NCBI GenBank assembly: GCA_014773175.1
Contig: VXCM01002113.1
Location: 62,001-126,000 of the forward strand
DNA length: 64,000 nt
Reading direction: 5' to 3'
Source of the DNA: Lucifuga dentata
Lineage: Eukaryota > Chordata > Actinopteri > Ophidiiformes > Bythitidae
The position numbers and the translations under genes are program-made. Positions 12,911 to 25,586 of the stretch are shown here, one piece after another (the first letter of the stretch is position 1; every line of letters starts with the position of its first letter). Below the pieces are notes generated by a model. It made no database searches. It was not told the origin of the DNA and saw nothing but the letters and a program-made list of their open reading frames with translations.

Positions 12911-15900
12911 ACTTAAAAGTTGTTATTAAGAATTCAATTAAGGCCTGTTTAGCTTTATATAAGCAATGAAACTTTCAAGATCAGTGAGCTTAAAATTAGA
13001 TAACTGGTCTTAAGTTGTTAGGGCAGAATTCATAAAAAGTCACAATAACTACACAGCATCACGTTAAATAATCGTGATAATTTAAGATAATCTGTGTCAG
13101 GTTGTTGTAAGAATGTCTGCCTCCAGAATGTGGAAATGCAGGTGTGAATGGCTCAATCTAAAAAACTGATCACATGACAATCAAGTGTGGAAGAATATTT
13201 AAGAATTGATTCCAATGTAGCAATCTCCCTTATTCTGTCTTGTTTCTTAATGTACCTTGCAAACACAAATCAAGACCAGACTGAAAATAGTCTAACAGCA
13301 TCCTGCACATGGTGCTTGATAAGATTATTTTCCAAGATTACGATACTTTCTTGAATTCTTGAATGCGCCTGTTTCTAATTTGTACTTATACTTACAGTTT
13401 GTACTTGTACAAAAAGCTTGTGGACCACTTTTAAAGTCTGCTTTCTCTCCTGGCTTGTCAGGTCCTGTCTTTAGAATGTGCTGTCAAGTAAACCTGGTGC
13501 TAACCTGCAGTCTAACTTCAGCAGTGTTGACTTCCAACCTGGCCCAGCTCTCCATTCCCCATCAGCAGCTATGTGCAACCTTGTTATTATCTCGATTACA
13601 CTCCTCCAGCACACTCCTCCAGGCTCCACCTTAATGAGAGGGAGAAAAGACAGCATATAATGGCTCTGGCCTACATCATTACACACACACATACACACAC
13701 AAATGATATAGACATGTATTTAGTTGTATAGAACCACACATCCATAGACGTATCCATAAATATGCATGTACAAACACAAAAACTAACACACTTTCCCATT
13801 TGTCTAACGAGCTAGAATATATTTTTGAGTCGTGTGTTTTTATCCATTTTTTTTTTATTCTGCAGTGCATTTTTACACCATACAGCTCATGTGTGGTATC
13901 TTAGTATTCTAAATTATGCAGTAGCACAGTTACTGTTAGACCTTTAACTGTGGGAAAAGGCTGAATAGAAACAGATTGTTTGTTGACATGTTATTGATGC
14001 CAGTTTCTATGTCATTATGTGGAGGCTTTTCAGAGTGCTGTGCTGCCAAAACTATACAATTTCTTGTGGTTGCAGCAAAAGCAGGCCTACCCCACATTTC
14101 TGCTTGATGTTTCATTTGTTCTCAGCAGTCATAAATACCACTGAGGGCTTTTATTTTTAGCTTGTATCTGTGGGATAGTTCATGTCTATCTATCACTCTC
14201 TGTGTGTGCAGTGTAAACACAGAGTGTCTTAGAGTGTCTGTGTTTTCATAAAATGCCTCTGAGGTTGGGCATCCTTTGGGAAACTTGTGGTTCCAGGAAG
14301 TTTATCATGCAGGCTTGGACTCACAGGAGCATGAGCCGTGGATTTATTTGGAACCTGATTGGCAGGTTGAATCTCAGGAGGGTGATCATTGGCCAAAGGG
14401 AGAGCCTGGCAGGATGAAGGAGGGTAGAAATATAGCCTATATTCATGTTTGCTAGACATTTAAAATGTCACTCCCTCAGTTTTTCTTCTATGATAGCCTA
14501 CTTCTCACTGAACTCGCTTGCATAGTGAGCCAATAAAAAACAAAAACAAAGAAAAGCTCTTATTCATTTCTGTCTGTAGGAAAGACTCAGTTCCAGTCAT
14601 TAGAAACCTGTTTGTGCCATTAGCTCTGCATCATCATAAGACCTTAGTAGCCAACAGGCTTTTGCCAGGATGAATTGCTGTTATGCTTTCTTGAACTTCA
14701 GCCTTAGAAAGGGTCATTAAACAAGTGATTCTTTATTCTAAGTGGGACTTTCTTTCATTTCAGCAAAAACTTGGAAGCAACGTGCTTTAAATGGGCCCCC
14801 CAAACAACACAATCCTTCAGTGATAAGGTTTGATAAATAAGATCTCAGTTGAAGGGTTAGTTGACACCACAAGATCTGAAATGTCTAAGCAATGACACCA
14901 GCTGACAGTGGCTATTTTGTATTGCATATTTTGCTGGCGACACAATGAAACAGTTCATAACCTTTAAAAAACATTGACATAATTATGAATTAAATAAAAC
15001 ATATTTTACTTTCTTACCCAACCATAGCTTATTATTTTCAGTGACTTGCAATCATTTTAAGTTACTGTTTTCTTTTGCTATCATGGACCAGGCATTCTTA
15101 AAATAGTTAAGGACTCAAAACAGACTACAACTGGATTGGAACTTTGAGGATCATGGGATGTTCTGTCTTTGTGCTTGGGCATCAGACTCCCACATAGGCT
15201 CTGAGTCTTAGGTATTTCATGTTGGAGACAGGCTAAACGTAATTCATTTTCACTTATCACATCAGTTCAGGCAACAACGTGGATTGATGAGTGCCTTTTA
15301 CATCACAGGAAGTGTTTCAGGAACTCATGAACCTTTTTTGGAATTCTGGAACTTTCCTTCATTTTGTACTAAGGAAACAGATCCTGTTTTGGTAGTAAAA
15401 TGACAGTTCCTGAGCTGTTTTTTAGCTGCTGCTCCAGGGTGTCAGGAATGCTGAGTGGAGTCTTACACTGAATATCTTTGATTGGTAAATAAGACACAAA
15501 TTTCTTCTATGTCAAAACAGCTGCTACTTTTTTTGCACATAGTGAAACAGCAAGGTTTGAAATTTTCATTCTTAAGTTTGCAACTTTCTTCTTTCGATCT
15601 CCCCTCTCCAACATCCAGATAATCATGAAACTGCAAAATGGAACAGAAAACAATCTCCTGAAATGCCTCCATTGCTTTTGTAGTTGTTGTGTGTGATGTG
15701 ACTTTTGATGCATTTGAAAAAGACATGGCTGCCACAACTATAGATGCCACTTGCTCTACCTTTGATAGTTCTGGGTAGAATGGCTCCTAATTTAGTTACT
15801 TTATGTCAGAAAATGTCTATTGTTGATGTTAGATTTAGAAGAAGAACTTGGATTTGTGTCAAGCTAATGATGAACTGCCTGTCTGATCTGGTCTTAAGTG

Positions 15901-17159
15901 AGGTTAATTAAGTTAACATGCAAGATAGGGTCAGCACAAGAATCTAACATCTTGTTCATCTTTTTCTCCTTGTTTTCTCTACATGATCAGTTGACAGTGT
16001 TTTTTTTTTTTTTTTTTTTTTNTTTTTTTTTTTTTTTTTGAGTAGATTTGTGATTGTGTCCCTGCTTTCTTAACAGTTTATTCATCACATGTTTGGAATG
16101 TGTCTGTTTTGAATTGCTGGAGCTAAGGATGAGGCAATGCTGAACTAGAGGCCAGGTCAGGGGTAGTGGTGATGAGGTCATGGCTGATTGGCTGAAACCA
16201 AACAAGTTGCATATTCTGACAGTGGTGGCCAAAAAAGGACATTGTCATTTTGACTATCAACAGATGTCTTCCTCTGTGTCTGTCTCTCTGGATATCTGTG
16301 TCTGTGTGTGCAGGGGGATCAGAAAACTGGCTCCAGTTTGCTCTGGGAGAATTGCTTTTATCAAATCAAAATCACATCTTGCTGTTTTTAGTGTTAGTCT
16401 CAAATCTTATACCATGGCAGTGTTAGTGGCCATGGTTTTTCCCCACAATATTCTCTGCTGTCATGTTAAAAACAGCGGTAATCTTCAAAACAAGCTTCCT
16501 GAAACGCTACCGATTTGGCAGTAACGCCCAATAGCTACTGAAAAGATCAATTCTATGTGAAAAAAGAAAAGCCAATGAATAAACTTTGCAAAGAATATGA
16601 ATATTTTGTGGTTGAAGTGTTTTATGTCTGTAGTTTCAAAAAGCTTAACAAGGAGGATATATGTCAGTCTGGATGGCTACGAGACGAACATGCACAGTCT
16701 TCCATCTGGCCATAATGTCCCTTTATTGCCATGTGTGAAAAAGATTTATATTTGGTTGTTTGGCATCTATGACTGAAACACTGAATAACCAATAGATTTT
16801 GAACAGCTCCAGTCTCTCAAAACAGCAACTAGAATTTCTGTAGCCAAACTTCACCAATTAAACTTCAGTAATTCTATAAAAGAATCCTAAAACACAATAC
16901 AAACATTGTTAATGCTTATTGGTGGGTATTTATTTAGTGTCTTTTACAATCCCTCATAAAATAAATGTTGTTATTATGCTTTATGTGTAGACAGATGGGT
17001 ACTTTTGGTGTTTCTAGTGGTGGTGCACTGGTGGAGATGGACGGTATTCGAAGTTTCTCTCTTCATCATGCTCCCTCAAACCTGCCTCTACCTGGCTCAT
17101 ACATGGTAATTCCCACCTCCTCCACGTTTAGCAAACAATTGTTCAGAAACTCGGAATCA
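12911..17159. other. No gene seen
   Basis: Unique-looking intergenic DNA with a poly(T)/N tract at 16001-16039. No exon with both splice sites and protein sense was found. Confidence 0.55.
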
Positions 17160-18010
17160 AGTGACCGTAACAACACGGATATTCTTAGATATTCTTAGAT
17201 CCGTTTTGGGCCATATTCATATGTACAGTTGATATGTATCAATTATCAATGCAACAGTATCTAAACACACAAATTCTCTTATCATTGCATTTTGCATGTC
17301 ATAAAATGCCATGCACTCGTATTTTGTTTGCATATGAAAGACAGCAGCCATCGTCTCTGCACAGGTCTCTAATTCTGCTTCTCCACCTTTAAATATTACT
17401 AAATTGTTGCAGACCTTTAATGATAATTCAGACAGCAATTGTTTTTATATTTCTGTCTCATTTGCATCCATTGTACCTTTTTCTTTACATCAGTTTTGGT
17501 AACCCTTGTTTGGCATATCCAGGCTATTTAAGGTCTAAATCATGTAAAAATAGGTACTGTAAGTGGGCCACTTAAAAAGACTATAAAAACTAATATAGGC
17601 AAATCAGAATTGGACATCAAGACCTGCACTGTAAATGTAACAATGGAAGAGGTCCATATAGAGCTCCAGTTCTGTATCCAACACTTCTCCTGGATTTACA
17701 CTACCACATACACATGCACTCTGATTCCGACCTTTTGCTCACATGCAACATATATCAGATACGTTTCCTGAGATGTAAATGGTAAAAAGCCACATACAAT
17801 CGGATATTCCCAGATTTGGTTTGGGCCACTTGCATATGTGGAAATAAATTGGATATATATATTAGATGTCCACCAACGCGACTGCTGTCTAAATACACAA
17901 ATCGGAATTTCCTTCCCATTCCCACTCCTACATAATGCTCCACCTTGTCCGCATATGATGTATAAGCGATCAATACAATCACAGCTCTCTTTAAATAGAA
18001 ATGGAGGACA
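17160..18010. repeat. Local diverged duplication
   Basis: Two units share order: GATATTCTTAGATCC, GGGCCATATTCATATG, TATCTAAACACACAAATTCT in the first (about 17175-17290), and GATATTCCCAGATTTGG, GGGCCACTTGCATATG, TGTCTAAATACACAAATCGG in the second (about 17800-17910). No coding sense. A short direct repeat (GATATTCTTA twice) lies at 17177-17200. Confidence 0.45.
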
Positions 18011-18889
18011 TACTATATATATATCAGACCTACTTAGTATGTGTGTTTATGTCAAATAGACGTGTTACTGTGTGATAACAGGCTCCTGTTACAGCAGTAA
18101 AAGTCCAACTCCACTTGCTTCTCTTCCATGATTAACCAATGAAAATGCGTTCCAGATGGGAGAGATAAATGTTCATACAATATATCAGATGTTTCTCTCT
18201 GAATTTGAAAGTTACTAACCCGCTGATCATATTTTTAAATAATTCTCTCATCTTCGTCCATTGAAGCTTTTTGCTTACTTCTGTCTGAGAAATGTACGCA
18301 TGTGCAACTGCATCCGGGCTGCTACAGGTCAAAGCTGTTAAATACAGCTATCAGATATGAGCTACTTAAAAAACAAAATGTAAATATGCTGAACAAAAAA
18401 TCAGATATAGGCAAAAGATCAGAACAGAGCATCTTGTACATCTTGTAGTGAACAGTAAATCTGTGAGAGGAAGTTTGTCAGTCACAGTTTCCACACACAT
18501 TGGAGCAAACACAGGAGTGTATTGTAACACATATTCATGTAATGCACAGACAAAGAACTATTCTTGAATATGCTAAATGCAATGGGTTTGTAATGCAATA
18601 ATTTCAGTTGTGGTTTCCTGCGTGTTCTGTGCTTTGTAATGCTGTTCAGATGTGTACAGCTTCAGCAATGTAAACACTCAAAGGGAATACCAGGTCTTGA
18701 ATATATGTTGTAAGTCTACAATAAATTTAAGTAAACAAAGTAGTAATCTACATGACAAGGTGAATTTTCATCAAATTCTGTAGTTTATGTGGAATAATAA
18801 ATAAAAAATAAAAAAGCATCCACACTTTGTGCAAATCAACTATACAATTATCACCTGGCATTCAATTTGATATGGAGAAAATTATGAGT

Positions 18890-19050
18890 TGTTTATGACT
18901 CAAAAGTCAATGTTTAAGACTTCAGTGTCTTGACTTTAACTTGTCAATCTTGACTTAAGACTTAAGTTGTGATTTGTTTGTCTTGACTTGCAATTTTAGT
19001 GCCAAGACTTGAGATTTACTTGTGACTTGCAAAACAATGCCTTCATCCTA
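18890..19050. repeat. CTTGA/CAAGT-rich degenerate array
   Basis: Many degenerate CTTGACTT and AAGACTT words in a row. Similar text appears at 41580-41930 and 53270-53345. Non-coding. Confidence 0.5.
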
Positions 19051-22000
19051 CCTCTCCTGTTAAGGGTACATTCACTAATAGTGCTTTTTGGGGGAAAAAA
19101 AGCTGTTCTACTCACTTTTGGAAACAACAACGGACAACTCTGCTCTCAGTTCAGTTTGCTCATTAGTTGGCTTTGACAAAGGTGCCTTGGTTTCACAGAC
19201 ACTTGTGAGTACATGATATCTTTCATGGGAGAGAGAGCAAAGCATGTTTGATAATTTCATCCAGGAGCTTCAGTTTGATGCATAAACATCCATCTTGTTG
19301 TTCGGTACCCATCGCAGTCTGTTTTTGTCAATATTTATCAGCTGATTAAAAAAAAAGTGCTTCATGTAACAGAGCGCTTTTCTGAAAAGTTGAACTTTTT
19401 TTCAATTTCAGAAATCTTGAAAGGTGGTGGCCTTCATAGGATTACATTAAAAAAAAAGAGCTACAGATGGAGAAAAAGCATGAACACAGCCTTACGTTTT
19501 TAAGGACAGAAGGTTCTTCTCTCCAGGTTGATAGATCATCACACCAGTTCGTGTATTTACACTCACAATAAACTCCAGTTTTTGTATGTACTGTGACGTG
19601 TACATGAAATAAATGTTCATGTGGCTTTGAACATTCATTTCAAAAGACTTTGAGAAATAAAACTACAAATAACACCCATATCCATACATTCCCTGACAAG
19701 AAAGAAAATAATCACTGTTTTCCAAGAACATTAAACTTCTTTTCATTTAACCGATTAATAGCACCCCACCTGATGCCAGGATCATCATCATGACAAGCTG
19801 AGCAGGAGGAATGTGAGAGGTTCAGCTAATGTGTTTGGATCCTCGTAGGAGTCTAATGGCTTCTGGCACAGACTGTCATTAAGGGAGGAAAAAAAGAGTA
19901 GAAGAGTTGGAGAGGAGGTGAAGCAAGCCGCCAAGGTGTTGAGACATTTATGTAATCCCATCCATACAGGAATTTCATCTCTATCAACTTCTCTAATAGA
20001 AATAATTAGCTTTTCACTGACACATTCTCTGTAAATTGTTATTTTAATGACAAATATCTTAGGAACCATTGGAGCCTTATTCCAGTCTTCATAGTGTTGG
20101 GACCACTGTCCACCCTTTCGATGGACTGCCTTGGTCTCCTTATACAACCCTCAACCATTTCCTGTCCTAGACTTCCCTCCTAATACCAAACAGACTTTTC
20201 CTCTGTCTCTTTTCTGTTCACAACACTTCATGGGTGTGCCGGATGTAAGGTATTACAACCTCTTCTTGACATTTTGCCACGTTTAAATAGTTGACAAGTA
20301 CAAAGACAATAGTAACTTTTACCTATCAAGTATTTTGCCACTGCTGGCACTAGTAATTTTACTAAAGTACAGGATTTTTAGGGTCTTTATTGATCATTAC
20401 ATCAAGGATCACATTGAATCTGTTGCTGTGGTTACGTATTGTCCCACTATATGCACAGTGTTTCTATGTCTCCATATGTAGATGTAATTAGTTATTTATA
20501 CATGCAGAGGGAGTGGAAAGTTGCAGCAGGAAAGAGATCAGACTTACGATCACGAAACAATCCACATACACAGCAGCTCCTGCTATGGGATCCCATCTGC
20601 CCCATAAAGAAGCTACTGCTGGCAGATGCCTCCTCCAGTGTGCTTTTTATGGAGGGCCACTGGGGACAGAATACAGACATGTGTTTTCATGTAGAAGAGA
20701 AAGGGTGTGGAGACTACCTAAAGTACAGACATCGACTAGATCCATCCACAGGTAGACATAGGCTAGATTCATCAATGGTGGTTTAATGAGCAGTTCTGAA
20801 CTGCCAAAGTGGTAACTTGGCAAGCCTGATCATACATGAAATTGTCAAAACTGCTTTTATCCTGGTCTGATCTTTATATATCTATATTTAAAACATTCAT
20901 GGACAAATACAACCTGCTAAATGTAATGATGACGAAATAATTGTACTTGTTAAGATTTTAAAAGTATGTGAAACTGAGCTAACAACTTCTCCAGGACCTG
21001 ACTGTAGTCAGCTGTTCCAATTATTGAAATGGGATTGGAGGTGTAGGGGGATTAAGGTGATCTGCCTTATAAAAACAGCACACAAAGGCTGGTTGCTGAT
21101 GGACTCTGCTTTTCTCTGTTTATGTGAATCAATAAGAGGCAAAATGATTTGTTAAGAATACTTCAAATTGTTTAAATAAACATACACCTTGGGATATGAA
21201 TCTGTTGATCACCCAATGTGCTTTTTAGACTTTTTTCTAGTCAGTAATAGCTGAAACTAGACCAAAGACCAGTTATCTTAAACTGCCCAGTCATCTAGGG
21301 GATCAGGTGCTTGAAATAAATAATTTAATTAAATAATAAAACAATATTTTTAGACTTTCATTCATTCTAGCTTCTGCAGTGTGATTATTCTGCACATTGC
21401 TGCTGCTGCATGTTTGCCAACATTGTGAGCAGTATTTCCATTTTTAATGTTCTCTGCTTTGTCAGGTGTCTTATCCAGCCAAACCCAGCCTTTTATTGAG
21501 GGTTTCAATACACTATTCATTCACACAGTGCAGATTGCTAACAAAAGAATCCTGCAGTAACCTTTCGAAAACGAGTGGGTGAGGCAATTCGCTCATGAAA
21601 TGCACTGCAAATATTAATCTAAAGGTTAAAGACGTGGTTAGCTTTTGTTCTTATGAAACCTGTCTGGAACATGTCACCTCACTTCACCCAGCGGCAGCAA
21701 GCTTTGTGAACGAGTGCTATCTTGTTTAACNCCCCCATTTTCATAAACACACCTTTGCTGCTGGTTTTATCTTTTCCCACCTGCAGAGACAGACCCTCCC
21801 CAGTCACCAGCTATGTTTCCCTCCATTTCCTCCAACAAAACCGCTTTTGATGTGATGCATATTTATTTGACTTTCAGCATCACGCTTGCCTGTCTTGTCT
21901 GACATGGCAGCCATAAATGCTCTGTAATTAGCCCGCTTTCATTTCTACTGTTTCATTTACATCCTCTCTCTTTACTTCCATCCACCTCTCTGTCTGTTGC

Positions 22001-23381
22001 ATGGCTTCTTCCTTCCTCCCTCTCTCTCCCCAAAGTTATCCTCCCTCCTCCGTGCTGGCTATAAATCAGCCCCAGGGACAGGTGGACATCTGCCAGCCAT
22101 GAGGAGATCCAGGCAGGAATGCGATCACTGATGCAGCTTTCCTGATGAACCCAGTGAAGTATTCAAATCCTGGCACTGAATATGAAGACTCAGCTTTCTC
22201 TAAACTCCTTTTCCAGCCCCTACACCTCCTCTTCACTGATTGAGCTGACACCACCTGGGAGGGATACTGGAAAGATGTTGCCCTGCATTATACTTCTGTT
22301 TGCATCCAAACTTTTTTTTTTTTTTTTTTTTAATTATTATTATTAGGAGCAAGGGGAAAGCAAAACTTTGGAAAAGAGGCAGAGGGAGGATGTTTGATTT
22401 GGAGCAAAGAGCATGGAAGCCCAGGGGTGAAATACACAACGCAGTTACAAATGAAATGAATTTATCAAACTAAGATTTTGTAGCCCTTCATGGGTACTAA
22501 GGTTTTACTTCTTTTGAGTGGGTTAATAAGCAAAATATGTGGGATGGAGAGCAAGATGTTCTTTCAAACCCCAGCAGGGTATAGCGCAACAGCAGCGCTG
22601 CTCCTTCATTGACCCTTTGGAAGAATAAAATGAAGTCTTGATTTCATAGCTCTCGGCTTTTCTTCCCCCATTTTCCCATGAAGACTTGGGGCAACACTAT
22701 AATGGAAAATGTCACTCTGCCCTCCCCAACGTATGGCTTCAATCAAATTTGGTCAAACCTTAGCTTGATGGCCAAGAAGATTTACAGGGGAGCCTACAGA
22801 GATGGTCGAGTGTTTTTGCCGTTGAGGAACTGTTGGCAGTAAAACTGTTGGTTACAAAATATGACAAGCACAAGCTCGGAGTGTACACTGTGAACTTGAA
22901 AGTCGGTGTCACATGTAACTTGCTGGTGCAAAAGACGCCAGCATTGTCATTGTCTCAGTTGTGTGGCTGAGCATCAATGCAAATTTCAGATGAAGATGTC
23001 ACAACAGAGGCTCTTTTTTTTTTTTTTTTTTTTTTTTAATGGCGCTCACAACTGTTAGCAATTACTATGTTCCTTTCAGCAAAGAAGCTGACATATTATT
23101 GTGATCACATGTTTACCATGTTTTTGTGTGGGGTATCTCTGAGCAAAACCATTTAACCTTCTTATTATATCTGCACCACATACTGTAGTTCTGGTAGAAA
23201 AGTGACTAGAAGCCTCATATTCTCATAGCGTATTTCCAAAGTGATGACAAAATCCAAATCTAAAGTAACACACAACCTAAAAGATACTTTGCTGTATTGT
23301 TAGCATCATGGCTGCAGAAAGTTACTAATATGAAACAGTAAAGCTGCAACTTCAGACTTTTTCTGCAAAGCTTGTGATACT
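19051..23381. other. No gene seen
   Basis: Contains an N at 21731, poly(T) runs at 22313-22331 and 23013-23037, and the enhancer candidate at 21850-21970. The 115-aa frame at 20439-20786 has no recognisable domain and a competing frame on the opposite strand. Confidence 0.55.
21850..21970. promoter_or_regulatory. Candidate conserved enhancer
   Basis: Dense with developmental factor words and free of simple repeats: ATGCATATTTATTTG (POU-like) and CTGTAATTAGC (homeodomain core). Conservation cannot be tested here. Confidence 0.25.
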
Positions 23382-23477
23382 CAGTACATTTACAGGCATA
23401 TTATACTCTGACTTTTGTCTGTACTGTGATTCAGTCAAAAATGTGGAGTAAGCCATACAGTATGTCACCTCCTTCAC

Positions 23478-23480
<3 letters not shown>

Positions 23481-23548
<68 letters not shown>
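23481..23548. repeat. (AT)n microsatellite ending in the gap
   Basis: More than 30 AT units before the N run, so the true length is unknown. Confidence 0.95.
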
Positions 23549-23692
23549 NNNNNNNNNNNNNNNNNNNNNNNNNNNNNNNNNNNNNNNNNNNNNNNNNNNN
23601 NNNNNNNNNNNNNNNNNNNNNNNNNNNNNNNNNNNNNNNNNNNNNNNNNNNNNNNNNNNNNNNNNNNNNNNNNNNNNNNNNNNNNNNNNNNN
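23549..23692. other. Assembly gap (144 N)
   Basis: Run of N directly after an (AT)n microsatellite (23481-23548). Nothing can be said about the missing sequence. Confidence 0.99.
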
Positions 23693-24011
23693 AGTCATAA
23701 AGATGTTTGTATGTACACACCCAAGTCTACCCTTGAATGCCTCCATTTTGAACAGTGTGCCACTCGCACCCCTTGCGCCAAGTCACAAAATCTAGGAGGT
23801 ACACACACACACATACACACACAAACATATATGCAAGGTATCTTTCTGCACCATGGAGCTATGGAGCTCTGGGCCTCAGCAATGTTGTGTCACCTGGTCG
23901 TGTACCTCCTAGATTTTGTGACTTGGCGCAAGGGGTGCGAGTGGCACACTGTTCAAAATGGAGGCATTCAAGGGTAGACTTGGGTGTGTACATACAAACA
24001 TCTTTATGACT
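23693..24011. repeat. 112-bp perfect inverted repeat next to assembly gap
   Basis: Arm 23693-23804 is exactly inverted at 23900-24011, with a 95-base spacer containing a short (CA)n run. The left arm begins at the first base after the N run. It could be genuine foldback DNA or a chimeric assembly join. Confidence 0.9.
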
Positions 24012-25171
24012 CATCCCTGAGAGATTATAAGGACCCCACATGGCCCACAACTCCTGGAATGAAATAGCAACTGCACTGGGCAAAGTTATGAATTAACGCT
24101 GTAAAGTTTAGAAAAATATGTGGGATTATTTTGTGACTACTTCATTGACTACTTCCTGCCTGAAGTGGTATTTTCTCTATACTGTCCCCTGTCGTTTTGG
24201 AGAATATTGCAATGGAGAATGTGCTAAGTATAAAATGCCTTAACTGTCTGCGAAGTGTGCAAACTGCTGGCGACAGCCCCCATGCAAAAATATAAGCAAG
24301 GCTTAAGATTGGCACCAGAATCAATTGATAGCATTATTAAGTTGCTTAAGTTACTCTTTAATCTTCTTCTAAAAAAAGAATGCTAGATGAGAATATGTAT
24401 GTGGACCTTGCTTAAACCAACTGCATGTTGTGAACACGAGTAAATCAGTTTACAATTGCATAACAGAGGTCTGTTTCTCAACATACATCAACATCAATTT
24501 CTGCCAATTTCATTCTAATTATATTTACATGACTTCTGAAAAAAAATGACTTAATCAGAGTTTAATTGGAGTTTTAATGTATGTGTAAATGTACTGGTTT
24601 TCAAAACAGCTCACAAGGTTGATTGTTAAGTCCTGAGCCTTGCATACAATGCTGGAGGGATTTTATCCCAGTGTATTCCAGTTTTTAATAGTCAAAAAAA
24701 TTCCTCCAAAGATGATATGACATCATCATCAAAGACTTTAGCTGTTCCAGCTAAAGCCTTTTTCATGTTTGGGAAGAGGTGACAGTACTTAATTTTGTAT
24801 AAGTATGTGTATTGTATGAGTGCAACATATACTGTATACAGTACATGGAGTGTGATGTAAAGCCTTATGAATTAATATCACCAGGATGAATTTTATTACT
24901 TAATGACGGTTTCTTTTTATTGTTGACTGAATTGTTAACACTTTCCATGGAACATAAGAAACATAGTTCTACATAAAAATATAATGCATAGTGAAAGCAA
25001 CTCAGTTGTGTCTATCAGTCAAAGTGGTCAAAGCATAAACAGCTATACATTTATGCACAATGTTGTTCTTTGTTTATGTAGTTTCTTGTTACACTGGTGT
25101 GGAAAACTTGGTGAGCTAATTTCTCTTGAGTTTTTTCTTCCTGTTTCCTGAGCAGAGGGGAGGACTCCCCC

Positions 25172-25173
<2 letters not shown>

Positions 25174-25210
<37 letters not shown>
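25174..25210. repeat. (AC)n microsatellite
   Basis: About 18 units inside a pyrimidine-rich stretch. Confidence 0.95.
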
Positions 25211-25212
<2 letters not shown>

Positions 25213-25299
25213 CCACTACCACAGCCTTTTCCCTCCCCTCTCTCCCAAGCCTGCCCTTTTTAGGCTGTTCCTCTTTTTTCCATCCGAAAAGGGATAGTA

Positions 25300-25586
25300 T
25301 GACAGCTTTTTCTGCTGCTTGTGGAGTGGAGCCGGGAGAGAGAAAACTGTTACTCAGTCTCAAACTTTGAAGGGAAGTTACCACCTCTTCCACAGACTCT
25401 ACATACACACACACACACACACATGCACACATACACACATACTCGCTTTTCAGGACTTGACCACAGCAGCAACAGGGAATCAACCAAAAGAGCTGGGATT
25501 GTTTGTAATGCCATATTTTTTTAATTTGGAGGGAAGGCTGAGATTGCGTGTGGACTGAACAGGGACGGCTCTGACAACACTGACTG
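25300..25586 (+). promoter_or_regulatory. Candidate promoter / 5' non-coding exon
   Basis: A pyrimidine-rich stretch is followed by GAGCCGGGAGAGAG-type sequence and ends CACTGACTG before a consensus GTGAGT donor at 25587. No in-frame coding link. It could be a distal 5' UTR exon of eva1b, whose first coding exon has a splice acceptor just upstream of the ATG. The link is inferred and 13.5 kb long. Confidence 0.25.
25404..25440. repeat. (AC)n microsatellite, imperfect
   Basis: AC repeats with TG and TA interruptions, 190 bases from the preceding one. Confidence 0.9.

Larger units (their letters stand above)
23382..24596. mobile_element. Family B copy with matching inverted ends, holding the assembly gap
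   Basis: The left end CAGTACATTTACAGGCATAT is closely matched inversely by the right end ATGTATGTGTAAATGTACTG. Family words occur near both ends (TCTGTACTGTGATT; AGTAAATCAGTTTACAATTG; GAGTTTTAATG). The interior holds an (AT)n run, a 144-base N gap and a 112-base inverted repeat. These may be later insertions or assembly errors. Confidence 0.55.

Noticed and set aside
23426..23977. 183-codon frame across the N gap
   Set aside because: It is AT microsatellite, Ns and one arm of an inverted repeat; no protein sense.
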